Made by a program: the position numbers and the translations under genes. Shown here one piece after another: positions 1 to 7,740 of a stretch of 64,000 bases of DNA (position 1 is its first letter; each line of letters opens with the position of its first letter). The stretch comes from Flagellimonas yonaguniensis (GTDB lineage Bacteria > Bacteroidota > Bacteroidia > Flavobacteriales > Flavobacteriaceae), in the NCBI RefSeq assembly GCF_029193885.1, contig NZ_JARFVB010000003.1:310001-374000 (forward strand). Reading direction: 5' to 3'. The notes under the pieces were generated by a model. It was not told the origin of the DNA and ran no database searches. It saw only the letters and a program-made list of their open reading frames with translations.

Positions 1-222
1 GCCTCAAAAATTGATATATTTATCAATATTGACACCAAAGGTGTGGAACTCCTTGTACAAAACAAGATTACCGTCAAGTTAAACGAACTAGTGGAACAAA
101 CAAACGAAGGAAATAAGAACACTAAAAAGAGATTGGATTATTTTTACCCCGACAAATACGAACTCAACATAGACCATCGAAAGGATTTCTATTCTGTAAA
201 ACTTCTTATAAACCTAGTATAG
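1..222 (+). CDS. LytS-type sensor histidine kinase, C-terminal fragment (5' truncated by window)
   Basis: An open frame enters from the left edge and stops with TAG at 220-222, giving the last 73 residues of a protein. The tail (KLNELVEQTN, then RLDYFYPDKY and SVKLLINLV) matches the end of the HATPase domain of Bacteroidota LytS/YehU-type kinases. The next gene, a LytTR response regulator, starts 2 bp after the stop, which is the usual kinase-regulator order and implies co-transcription and a cognate pair. The sensor and catalytic motifs lie outside the window, so the family is assigned from the tail and the neighbour. Confidence 0.7.
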   Translation, partial: ASKIDIFINIDTKGVELLVQNKITVKLNELVEQTNEGNKNTKKRLDYFYPDKYELNIDHRKDFYSVKLLINLV

Positions 223-223
223 T

Positions 224-907
224 ATGATGCAAGCGGTTGCATTGGACGATGAAGCCTTGGCACTAGATGTCATCCAAGCCTATTGTGGCCAAATCGATTA
301 TGTGGAGTTGACCCACACCTTTACCGAACAAGGCAAAGCCATCCGCTACCTTAATAAATTTGATGTTGATCTACTTTTTTTGGATATCAGAATGCCCGAG
401 CTCAATGGCATTGACCTATACAAATCGTTGAAACAAAAAACCAAGGTGATTTTTACGACGGCATTTGACAACTATGCCATAGAGGGGTTCAATGTTGATG
501 CCATCGATTACTTGTTGAAACCTTTTTCTTTTGAGCGCTTTCAAAAAGCAGTGGAAAAAGCAAAGAACCAATTGGATTTGGAGTTGGCGAACTCCAAGGA
601 AAAGACGCATTTTTCCATAAGGGCCGATTTCAAACTCCATCAGATTGCATTCGAGGATGTTGTCCTGATCGAAGCCTTGGACGATTATGTACAGATCCAT
701 TTGGAAAACGGGAACAAAATTGTGGCCAGAATGACCATGAAGGGCATTTTGGATAAACTTCCCGGACCACAATTTTTACGTGCACATCGCTCCTATATCG
801 TATCAATAAAAAAAATAAGTAGCATTTATAAGGATACGGCCAAAATTGGAACTTTTACCGTACCATTGAGCAAATCGTACAAAGCAGATATTTTAAAAAA
901 CCTTTAA
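224..907 (+). CDS. LytTR-family response regulator
   Basis: This 227-residue protein has an N-terminal receiver domain (about 1-120) with the acidic pocket LDDE, phosphoacceptor Asp54 in LFLDIRMPELNG, the conserved Thr/Ser switch in IFTTAFDNYA and Lys in DYLLKPF. A LytTR DNA-binding domain follows (about 130-227), with the typical FLRAHRSYIV motif. It should bind direct repeats upstream of target genes after phosphorylation by the kinase ending 2 bp upstream. Two adjacent ATG codons are possible starts. The target genes cannot be read from this window. Confidence 0.93.
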   Translation: MMQAVALDDEALALDVIQAYCGQIDYVELTHTFTEQGKAIRYLNKFDVDLLFLDIRMPELNGIDLYKSLKQKTKVIFTTAFDNYAIEGFNVDAIDYLLKPFSFERFQKAVEKAKNQLDLELANSKEKTHFSIRADFKLHQIAFEDVVLIEALDDYVQIHLENGNKIVARMTMKGILDKLPGPQFLRAHRSYIVSIKKISSIYKDTAKIGTFTVPLSKSYKADILKNL

Positions 908-1006
908 CTTTTCCCTTTAACTTACCTCAACAATAGGGGCTTTTACCTCAATAATTACATACGATACCCTGACATACATAGTTTTACGATAATTAATTAA
1001 AAAACT

Positions 1007-1807
1007 ATGAAAAGAAAAGAATTTTTAAAGGGTGTAGGACTTGCAGGACTTTCAGTTACAAGCTTGGCACTATTTCGATCCTGTTCAAGTGATAGTGACG
1101 ACTATTTCCTGGAAGAAGAAGAATCCTCTTCAGACTCTTCCTCCAACACGACCACGGACACATCTTCCGATACCAGCACAGACACCTCGTCCAGTAGCGA
1201 TACCGTGGATGACTGTGAAGTGACCCCGAGCGAAACAGAAGGACCATTTCCCACACACGATCCAGAAGATTATGAAAGAGTGAATATTGTTGGCGATCGC
1301 ACAGGTATCGATTTGGACATGAACATCACCATTAGAAATGTCAATGATAGCTGTAATGTACTGGAAGGGGCAATTGTGGACATTTGGCACTGCGATAAGG
1401 ATGGTAATTATTCCGAATATGGTGGTAGTGGAATGCAGTCTACCAATTATACCAATAACCATTTTCTTCGGGGAAGGCAAGCCAGTGATTCCAACGGCCT
1501 AGTAGAATTCTCCAGTATTTTCCCCGGATGGTACAATGGCCGTTCAACCCATATCCATGTCCATATATACGATGCCAGTGGGAACTCACTTTTAGTTACC
1601 CAAATTGCATTCCCCGAAGGCGAGAACAGTGCAGTAGTTCGGGTAAATGCGGCAAGTGATTATGGATATACCAAAGGTATGAGCGGCTACACCTACCATT
1701 CCCAGGACAATGTTTTTGGCGATGGGGTCGAAGAAGAACTGGCCAGTGTGAGCGGGAGTGTGGATGAAGGCTTCACTTTGACCCACGATATTTATGTAAA
1801 TGCATAA
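1007..1807 (+). CDS. Intradiol ring-cleavage dioxygenase-like exported protein
   Basis: This 266-residue protein begins with a lysine-rich stretch and hydrophobic segment (FLKGVGLAGLSVTSLALF) followed by Cys, resembling a Tat-type lipoprotein signal. A Ser/Thr/Asp-rich linker runs to about residue 70. The rest matches the protocatechuate 3,4-dioxygenase beta-like family: the SETEGPF motif, WHCDKDGNYSEY with a candidate Tyr ligand, and FPGWYNGRSTHIHVHIY with a Tyr and two His of the 2-His-2-Tyr Fe(III) site. Surface-located versions are common in Flavobacteriia; their substrate is not known and may not be a catechol. The pirin-like gene starts 11 bp downstream, probably in the same operon. Confidence 0.85.
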   Translation: MKRKEFLKGVGLAGLSVTSLALFRSCSSDSDDYFLEEEESSSDSSSNTTTDTSSDTSTDTSSSSDTVDDCEVTPSETEGPFPTHDPEDYERVNIVGDRTGIDLDMNITIRNVNDSCNVLEGAIVDIWHCDKDGNYSEYGGSGMQSTNYTNNHFLRGRQASDSNGLVEFSSIFPGWYNGRSTHIHVHIYDASGNSLLVTQIAFPEGENSAVVRVNAASDYGYTKGMSGYTYHSQDNVFGDGVEEELASVSGSVDEGFTLTHDIYVNA

Positions 1808-1818
1808 CAAAAAAACCT

Positions 1819-2490
1819 ATGGGCAACATGGTACAACAAGCTGCCAAAATATTCTTGGCAGGTAATCGGAACAAATTCGAATCCAACCAATATCGCTGTT
1901 TTACCACCTTGATCGATGCTGCTTGGGCAAGGGAAGACAATATTCAATTTTTTGATGAAACCCTTGCCCCAGGAAAAAGCAAATTCTTTACCCCAGAGAA
2001 TGACACCGCAATTATATTGATACCCTTGGTTGGAAACATTATCTATGGAAATCTGGAAAAAGGTCACTCCGTCAAAATCGCCCCAGAAGAACTACAAGTG
2101 GCATCGATTAAAAAAGGCATGTCTTTTTCAATAAAAAATCCACATCAAAACAATTTGGCGAACTATCTCCAAATCCGAATAAAAATAGAGGTTTTGGACA
2201 AAAAGATTTCCTTTTTCGATTATGGCCATAATGCCTTGAACATTCTTTTTGAAAATACAACGGCAAAACTACATTTTGGGGTGCTTGATGGTCGAATGGA
2301 AGAAACTTTGGTTCTTTCGAACAAAAACAGTTCAATCATCCCCTTTGTGATCAACGGAGCATTTGAGGTCCAAAATCGCTTGTTGGAATCTAGGGACAGT
2401 TTGGCCCTTAAAAATTTGGATGAATTGGAAATAGAGGCACTCTCCGAAAATGCAATCATTCTGATTCTGGAAAAAAATAATACATGTTGA
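1819..2490 (+). CDS. Divergent pirin-like/bicupin-type cytoplasmic protein
   Basis: This is a 223-residue protein with no signal peptide or membrane segment. Length and strand pattern (AAWAREDNIQFFDETLAPG, PLVGNIIYGNLE, VASIKKGMSFSIKNP) fit the two-cupin pirin/YhhW architecture, with a later beta-rich half. The His pair of the canonical pirin metal site is not evident, so enzymatic activity (for example quercetinase) should not be assumed. It lies 11 bp after the dioxygenase-like gene and is closed by a strong terminator. An alternative start is the ATG at 1828. Confidence 0.5.
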   Translation: MGNMVQQAAKIFLAGNRNKFESNQYRCFTTLIDAAWAREDNIQFFDETLAPGKSKFFTPENDTAIILIPLVGNIIYGNLEKGHSVKIAPEELQVASIKKGMSFSIKNPHQNNLANYLQIRIKIEVLDKKISFFDYGHNALNILFENTTAKLHFGVLDGRMEETLVLSNKNSSIIPFVINGAFEVQNRLLESRDSLALKNLDELEIEALSENAIILILEKNNTC

Positions 2491-2516
2491 ATTTGGTTTT
2501 TATTTATTGTTGCCAG

Positions 2517-2556
2517 ATAAACCCGGACACCTCAAAGGCTCTGGGTTTATTTTTTT
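2517..2556 (+). terminator. Rho-independent terminator
   Basis: An 11-bp stem (ATAAACCCGGA at 2517-2527 with TCTGGGTTTAT at 2540-2550, one G-T pair) is followed by seven T. It closes the dioxygenase/pirin-like operon. Confidence 0.85.
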
Positions 2557-2639
2557 AAAGATATATCCGCTTTTTTGAGTGATTGCCAAACCAAAAAAAG
2601 TTTTTGTTACTTTGTCTAAACTAATTTCGCTTCCTATAT

Positions 2640-3398
2640 ATGGAAATTCTTGGTATTGATATAGGCGGTTCGGGCATCAAAGGTGCCCTTGTAAACGCCG
2701 AAACTGGGGAAATGTTGACTGAACGTTTCCGAATTCCAACTCCAAAATCAAAAAAACCAAAAGACATGGCCAAAGTAGTGGCCGAAATCGTGGGGCATTT
2801 TAACTATGAAGGTCCCGTGGGGTGTGGATTCCCTTCAATAGTGAAAAATGGAGTTTGCAAATCTCCCGGTAACTTGGACCCCAGTTGGGTCGGCGTCAAT
2901 ATCGACGAATTGTTCACTGAATACACCGGTCACGAATTTACCGTCTTGAACGATGCCGATGCGGCTGGCTATGCCTCCATGAACTATGGCGTGGGAAAAG
3001 GCAAGAACGGATTGGTGGTCATGATTACCATTGGAACGGGATTGGGCAGTGGCGCTTTTTACAATGGCGTACTCATTCCCAATTTTGAACTGGGTCAAAT
3101 TCCTTACAAAAAGTACAAGAAGATTGAAAAATGGGCCGCAGCCTCAGCCAAAGAACGCGAAGACCTCAGTTTTAAAAAATGGGGCAAGCGCTTCAACAAA
3201 TTTTTGAAATTGGTGGAACTCATCGTTTGCCCGGACCTCATTATTGTAGGTGGGGGAACCTCAAAAAAGTGGGAAGAGTTCAGCCATCATATCAAAATTG
3301 AAACCGAGGTGGTCAAAGCGGAACTTATGAACCATGCGGGAATTATTGGAGCTGCCGTAGCATGTCTACGAGAACAGCACCATGGGCATTTGCATTAA
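2640..3398 (+). CDS. ppgK: Polyphosphate glucokinase (ROK family)
   Basis: This 252-residue ROK-family kinase has the N-terminal phosphate-binding loop [13 protein letters not shown], the sugar-site region [26 protein letters not shown], the catalytic Asp in [12 protein letters not shown], and the second phosphate loop [14 protein letters not shown]. The zinc-binding CxCGxxGC motif of repressor-type ROK proteins is missing. Length and the [11 protein letters not shown] segment fit strictly polyphosphate-dependent glucokinases. It should make glucose 6-phosphate from polyphosphate or ATP in the cytoplasm. It is a single gene between terminators. Confidence 0.88.
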   Translation: MEILGIDIGGSGIKGALVNAETGEMLTERFRIPTPKSKKPKDMAKVVAEIVGHFNYEGPVGCGFPSIVKNGVCKSPGNLDPSWVGVNIDELFTEYTGHEFTVLNDADAAGYASMNYGVGKGKNGLVVMITIGTGLGSGAFYNGVLIPNFELGQIPYKKYKKIEKWAAASAKEREDLSFKKWGKRFNKFLKLVELIVCPDLIIVGGGTSKKWEEFSHHIKIETEVVKAELMNHAGIIGAAVACLREQHHGHLH

Positions 3399-3418
3399 TA
3401 CTTTTGATACAAGACCTC

Positions 3419-3453
3419 CATTGTTATTCTGAAGAGAGTGAAGAATCTCAAGA
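3419..3453. repeat. Degenerate short interspersed repeat
   Basis: The stretch reads TTATTCTGAAGAGAGTGAAG then AATCTCAAGAA. It resembles the small intergenic repeat (consensus near ATTCTGAGCGAAGCGAAGAATC) scattered in many Bacteroidota genomes. A related element lies at 16786-16807. Confidence 0.4.
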
Positions 3454-3528
3454 ATCTGATCTCTACGTTCAATAAAAATGGATTCCGTGTTGAAACACAG
3501 AATGAAACAGACCTCTTTTTTACAATAA

Positions 3529-3560
3529 AAAAGCGAATGAAGATTCCCTCACTCGCTTTT
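3529..3560. terminator. Bidirectional terminator between ppgK and typA
   Basis: AAAAGCGAATGA (3529-3540) pairs with TCACTCGCTTTT (3549-3560) in 11 of 12 positions, with A-runs and T-runs on both sides. It can serve the convergent ppgK (+) and typA (-) genes. Confidence 0.75.
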
Positions 3561-3584
3561 CTAAACAACAAAGTCTTGTTTTGA

Positions 3585-5384
3585 TTAAACCACTTTGTTT
3601 CTTTTTCTGTCCACCTCTTTTAGATAGATTTTTCTAATCCTCAAGTGGTTTGGCGTTACCTCTACGTATTCATCCTTTTGGATGTATTCCAAGGCTTCTT
3701 CCAATGAAAATTTGATTGCAGGAACAATCTTGGCCTTATCATCGGCCCCTGCAGAACGCACGTTTGACAATTTTTTTGTCTTGGTCACATTCACTGTCAT
3801 ATCATCTTGACGGGAGTTCTCACCGATGACCTGACCTTCGTAAATATCCTCTCCTGGATCGATAAAAAACTTACCTCTCTCCTGAAGCTTATCAATGGAA
3901 TAAGGAATTGCGGTTCCATTTTCCATGGAAACCAAAGACCCGTTCAATCGCTGTGCGATATCCCCTTTCAATGGCTGATACTCAAAAAACCGGTGTGCCA
4001 TAATGGCCTCACCTGCCGTGGCGGTCAACAATTGGTTTCTTAGACCAATGATTCCCCTGGAGGGAATAATAAATTCACAAACCATTCGGGAACCTCTTGC
4101 CTCCATACTGGTCATTTCCCCTTTACGGATGGATACCATTTCAACAGCCTTTCCAGATACTTCTTCCGGTAAATCAATAGTCAAATGCTCAACGGGTTCA
4201 CATTTTACGCCATCAATCTCTCTAATGATCACCTGAGGCTGACCGATTTGGAGCTCGTAACCTTCTCTACGCATGGTTTCGATCAATACGGAAAGGTGCA
4301 ATACCCCACGACCGAACACCAAAAATTTATCGGCACTATCGGTTTCTTGAACACGAAGCGCCAAGTTTTTCTCCAATTCCTTTTCCAAACGCTCTTTGAT
4401 GTGACGGGAAGTAACAAACTTTCCATCCTTACCAAAAAACGGGCTATCATTAATGGTGAAAAGCATGCTCATCGTAGGCTCATCGATAGCGATGGTCTTC
4501 AGTTTTTCTGGATTTTCAATATCGGCAACGGTATCCCCGATCTCAAACCCTTCCATACCAACAATGGCACAAATATCTCCTGCCTCCACTTCCTCTACGC
4601 GCAAACGGCCCAAACCTTCAAAAGTGTAAAGTTCCTTGATTCGAGTTTTCACAACGGAACCATCTCTTTTTACCAGAGAAACCTGTTGTCCTTCTCGAAG
4701 TGTTCCTCTTTGCAATCTACCAATGGCAATTCGCCCAGTAAACGAAGAGTAATCCAATGAAGTGATCAACATTTGGGTGGTTCCTTCCTCAGGTTTGAAT
4801 TCAGGAACATGCTCAATGACCATGTCCAATAACGGCTCTATATTCTCGGTCGGAGTTTTCCAGTCCTCGCCCATCCAGTTGTTCTTTGCAGAGCCGTAAA
4901 CGGTTGGGAAATCAAGCTGCCATTCTTCCGCACCCAATTCAAACATCAAATCGAACACTTTTTCGTGTACTTCTTCCGGCGTACAGTTTTCCTTATCAAC
5001 TTTGTTGATCACCACGCAAGGCTTCAAACCAAGATCAATCGCCTTTTGAAGCACAAAACGGGTCTGCGGCATAGGCCCTTCAAAGGCGTCCACCAACAAC
5101 AAAACCCCGTCGGCCATGTTCAACACTCGTTCTACTTCCCCACCGAAATCGGCGTGACCAGGGGTATCTATAATATTGATTTTAGTGTCTTTGTAAACAA
5201 CGGAAACGTTTTTGGAAACGATGGTAATTCCACGCTCCCTTTCCAGGTCGTTGTTATCCAATATCAGGTCGCCCTTGTTCTCGTTATCACGGAACAACTG
5301 GCAATGGTACATAATTTTATCAACCAAGGTAGTTTTACCGTGGTCTACGTGTGCAATGATTGCAATGTTTTTGATTTTGGACAT
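3585..5384 (-). CDS. typA: Ribosome-associated translational GTPase TypA/BipA
   Basis: The protein has 599 residues, the normal family length. The G-domain motifs are G1 [10 protein letters not shown] near the N-terminus, G2 in the RERGITI region, G3 [14 protein letters not shown] and G4 NKVDKE. The EF-G-like domains II, III and V follow, and the family-specific C-terminal domain includes [21 protein letters not shown]. It binds ribosomes and helps 50S assembly and stress adaptation. The minus strand carries a consensus -7 element (TATCTTTG, plus-strand 5404-5411) about 20 bp before the start codon, implying a short leader. Confidence 0.97.
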   Translation of the reverse strand: MSKIKNIAIIAHVDHGKTTLVDKIMYHCQLFRDNENKGDLILDNNDLERERGITIVSKNVSVVYKDTKINIIDTPGHADFGGEVERVLNMADGVLLLVDAFEGPMPQTRFVLQKAIDLGLKPCVVINKVDKENCTPEEVHEKVFDLMFELGAEEWQLDFPTVYGSAKNNWMGEDWKTPTENIEPLLDMVIEHVPEFKPEEGTTQMLITSLDYSSFTGRIAIGRLQRGTLREGQQVSLVKRDGSVVKTRIKELYTFEGLGRLRVEEVEAGDICAIVGMEGFEIGDTVADIENPEKLKTIAIDEPTMSMLFTINDSPFFGKDGKFVTSRHIKERLEKELEKNLALRVQETDSADKFLVFGRGVLHLSVLIETMRREGYELQIGQPQVIIREIDGVKCEPVEHLTIDLPEEVSGKAVEMVSIRKGEMTSMEARGSRMVCEFIIPSRGIIGLRNQLLTATAGEAIMAHRFFEYQPLKGDIAQRLNGSLVSMENGTAIPYSIDKLQERGKFFIDPGEDIYEGQVIGENSRQDDMTVNVTKTKKLSNVRSAGADDKAKIVPAIKFSLEEALEYIQKDEYVEVTPNHLRIRKIYLKEVDRKRNKVV

Positions 5385-5403
5385 AACCTAAATTTTAAGC
5401 CCG

Positions 5404-5411
5404 CAAAGATA
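5404..5411 (-). promoter_or_regulatory. Promoter -7 element of typA
   Basis: The minus strand reads TATCTTTG, matching the Bacteroidota sigma-ABfr -7 consensus TANNTTTG. No convincing -33 TTG was found at the expected spacing. Confidence 0.5.
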
Positions 5412-5481
5412 CTGCTATTTTTCACTTGTTGGCACACCTAAATGTTATTTTTATCTTATTGATTTAGTGGAAGTTCCAATC

Positions 5482-6039
5482 TTACAAACCAACACACCAA
5501 CGCTTTTCGCTGATAATCCATCCAATACTCAGGTTTACCACAGGCTGAATGGTGCCTTTGAACGGCCCCACATAATAACCAGCGCCTGCATCAATGGAAA
5601 AGCTAAAGCCCGAATCATAACTGCGTTGAATGCCATAAACCAGACCGCCGTAACCGTGAATACCATCTACCAATCTCCCCTCGACCACACGACTTCCCGG
5701 AGAAAAAACTGCTCCAGATGGTGCAAAGTAGTTACCTGAATTCCCATAAATGGACCTTCTTCGTCTTTCTCGACCATTAAGATTGTGATAATATCTGTTT
5801 TGAACAGTAATAGCTGGAAAAAAATCAAAATCTTCCAGTGGCTGGGTACTGGCAGGCTCCAAAGCCACTTGGTAGGCCACTCGAATATCCAAAGTGCTGT
5901 TCACGCCAAGCGCCATTTCGTACTCGATACCAGGATTGACAGCATTGAGCTTAAACTGACGAACCTCGCAATTTGTCCCGTATTGGGCATGCACAAAAAA
6001 TCCTGCGGACAAGAATGCCAAAAGTAGTAAGCGACGCAT
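5482..6039 (-). CDS. Secreted hypothetical protein, paralogue of the next gene
   Basis: This 185-residue protein has a clear signal peptide (MRRLLLLAFLSAGFFVHAQ). The mature part alternates hydrophobic and polar residues as in small outer-membrane beta-barrels, and ends with NLSIGWIISEKRWCVGL. It shares the order of several segments with the protein at 6105-6686: RQFKLN..NPGIEYE, NRYYHNLNGRER, YGNSGNYFAP, and YGIQRSYDSGFSFSIDAGAGYYVG. The two are tandem duplicates in the same orientation, 65 bp apart. The function is unknown. Confidence 0.75.
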   Translation of the reverse strand: MRRLLLLAFLSAGFFVHAQYGTNCEVRQFKLNAVNPGIEYEMALGVNSTLDIRVAYQVALEPASTQPLEDFDFFPAITVQNRYYHNLNGRERRRRSIYGNSGNYFAPSGAVFSPGSRVVEGRLVDGIHGYGGLVYGIQRSYDSGFSFSIDAGAGYYVGPFKGTIQPVVNLSIGWIISEKRWCVGL

Positions 6040-6104
6040 TGTAGGTTAATTTGGTAGTATTATAACCTCAACTTCGTTAAAATAGTATGTTTTGATGCCT
6101 ATAT

Positions 6105-6686
6105 TTAATCAAGATAAGGGTCCTTTTTCTTTCTTTTGGTCGCCACCCAGCCAAAGGCAAAGTTGATCAACGGCCCATAACCATCGGGTACACCATCCCC
6201 TTTATAATATCCTGCGCCAAGTTCTAGATTAAAATTGAAGCCTTTTTCATAGGTACGCTGAATACCATAGACCATTCCGTAAAATCCCAAATTAAAATCG
6301 TCTGGACCTTCCACATCCGTGGAAATCCGTAATTGTGAAAAGAAGATAGCTTGGGCGGCTGCAATATAGTTTCCTGAGTTGCCTGAGGTATTTTTGTCCA
6401 GTCTTTCCCTCCTATCAAAATTATGGTAATACCTATACCGGTTATTGGATGCCAAACCGAACACGTAGCCTTCCTCATAGGTCGCGGTGGCCAAACCCAA
6501 GTTTGTGGATATACTTTGGTTTTTAAAAAGGCCCAGCTCGTATGTAAATCCCGGGCTCAACAGGTTCAATTTAAACTGATGACGCTCCAAATGAGCCAAA
6601 TCAAAGGCACCGCCCCGTTCCTGCCATTGTGCAGTGGAAATCACAGGCAACAGACCAAGGGCGAGCAAAACAATTTTATCCTTCAT
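6105..6686 (-). CDS. Secreted hypothetical protein (beta-barrel-like), tandem paralogue
   Basis: This 193-residue protein starts with a signal peptide ending near STAQ. It shares HQFKLNLLSPGFTYE, NRYRYYHNFDRRERL, SGNSGNYIAAAQAIF and MVYGIQRTYEKGFNFNLELG with the gene at 5482-6039, but the two have diverged considerably, so the duplication is old. The lysine-rich C-terminus (TKRKKKDPYLD) is unlike an outer-membrane C-terminal strand. It may be a periplasmic or outer-membrane associated protein. No known domain was recognised. Confidence 0.75.
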   Translation of the reverse strand: MKDKIVLLALGLLPVISTAQWQERGGAFDLAHLERHQFKLNLLSPGFTYELGLFKNQSISTNLGLATATYEEGYVFGLASNNRYRYYHNFDRRERLDKNTSGNSGNYIAAAQAIFFSQLRISTDVEGPDDFNLGFYGMVYGIQRTYEKGFNFNLELGAGYYKGDGVPDGYGPLINFAFGWVATKRKKKDPYLD

Positions 6687-6736
6687 AGTTGATGGTTTAG
6701 TTTGATAAATCTAAAAAGGATACCATCGTTTAATAC

Positions 6737-6744
6737 TATATTTG
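6737..6744 (+). promoter_or_regulatory. Promoter -7 element of kdsA
   Basis: TATATTTG is a perfect TANNTTTG match 15 bp before the kdsA ATG, which implies a very short leader. Confidence 0.5.
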
Positions 6745-6759
6745 TGCAAACTTTAAGAA

Positions 6760-7578
6760 ATGGACATTACCCAAATTCCACAGATAAAACACTCGGACAG
6801 CGACAACTTTTTCTTGTTGGCAGGCCCCTGCGCCATTGAAGGCGAGGATATGGCCATGCGTATTGCCGAGAAGGTTGTAGCCATTACGGACAAGCTGAAC
6901 ATTCCCTATGTGTTCAAAGGAAGTTTTAAAAAGGCGAACCGTAGCCGTATTGATTCCTTTACAGGGATTGGTGATGAAAAGGCCCTGAAAATCTTGAAAA
7001 AGGTTTCGGAAACTTTTGAAGTTCCGACGATCACCGACATTCATGAAATTTCCGATGCCACCATGGCGGCCGAATATGTGGATGTACTTCAGATTCCAGC
7101 CTTTTTGGTAAGACAGACCGACTTGGTCGTGGCCGCTGCCGAAACAGGCAAAGTCGTCAACTTGAAGAAAGGCCAGTTTATGAGCCCTGAAAGCATGCAG
7201 CATGCGGTAAAAAAAGTGACCGATTCAGGCAATGAACAAGTGTGGATTACCGATCGCGGAACCATGTTCGGATATCAGGATATGATCGTGGATTTTCGTG
7301 GTGTGCCCACCATGAAACAATATGCTCCCGTGGTGCTGGATGTTACGCACTCCCTTCAACAGCCCAACCAGTCTTCTGGAGTTACCGGCGGAAGACCTGC
7401 ATTGATCGGTACCATGTCAAGGGCCGGAATCGCTGCAGGTGTGGACGGACTTTTTATGGAGACCCATTTTGACCCTGCCAATGCCAAAAGTGATGGCGCC
7501 AACATGCTGGATTTAAGTTTATTGGAGAAATTATTGACGGATTTAACTGCCATCCGAAAGACTATCAATTCACTATAG
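6760..7578 (+). CDS. kdsA: 3-deoxy-8-phosphooctulonate synthase (KDO-8-P synthase)
   Basis: This 272-residue TIM-barrel enzyme condenses phosphoenolpyruvate with arabinose 5-phosphate, the first committed step to KDO for lipopolysaccharide. Family motifs are present: LLAGPCAIEGED, the YVFKGSFKKANRSR substrate loop, DVLQIPAFLVRQTDL, KKGQFMSPESM, DVTHSLQQPNQSSGVTGG and METHFDPANAKSDGANML. It appears monocistronic, with a -7 element 15 bp upstream. Confidence 0.97.
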   Translation: MDITQIPQIKHSDSDNFFLLAGPCAIEGEDMAMRIAEKVVAITDKLNIPYVFKGSFKKANRSRIDSFTGIGDEKALKILKKVSETFEVPTITDIHEISDATMAAEYVDVLQIPAFLVRQTDLVVAAAETGKVVNLKKGQFMSPESMQHAVKKVTDSGNEQVWITDRGTMFGYQDMIVDFRGVPTMKQYAPVVLDVTHSLQQPNQSSGVTGGRPALIGTMSRAGIAAGVDGLFMETHFDPANAKSDGANMLDLSLLEKLLTDLTAIRKTINSL

Positions 7579-7642
7579 GCTTTTCAAGAACCTTAAATCT
7601 TATAAAAATAAATCACTGATTTAAAACAAGTTACATTCTATT

Positions 7643-7726
7643 TTTAGATTTATTTATAATTAGTCTAAATATTTTTTGTTTGATTGAGTGCAGGAATATA
7701 CATTTGCACTTGAATCTTATTTAGAC
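7643..7726 (+). promoter_or_regulatory. Promoter and candidate Fur-type operator of the iron-uptake operon
   Basis: A consensus -7 element (TACATTTG, 7699-7706) has TTTG candidates for -33 at 7675-7678 and 7679-7682. The region holds TTTAGA at 7643-7648, GTCTAAAT at 7663-7670 and ATTTAGAC at 7719-7726. The last two are exact inverted repeats that bracket the promoter. TCTAAAT/ATTTAGA half-sites in AT-rich surroundings resemble iron-regulated Bacteroidota promoters. That Fur binds here is inferred from the genes controlled. Confidence 0.5.
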
Positions 7727-7740
7727 CAATTACAAATAAC

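Noticed and set aside
3807..5441. Plus-strand frames opposite typA
   Set aside because: typA is unambiguous on the minus strand, and the opposite frames have random-looking composition.
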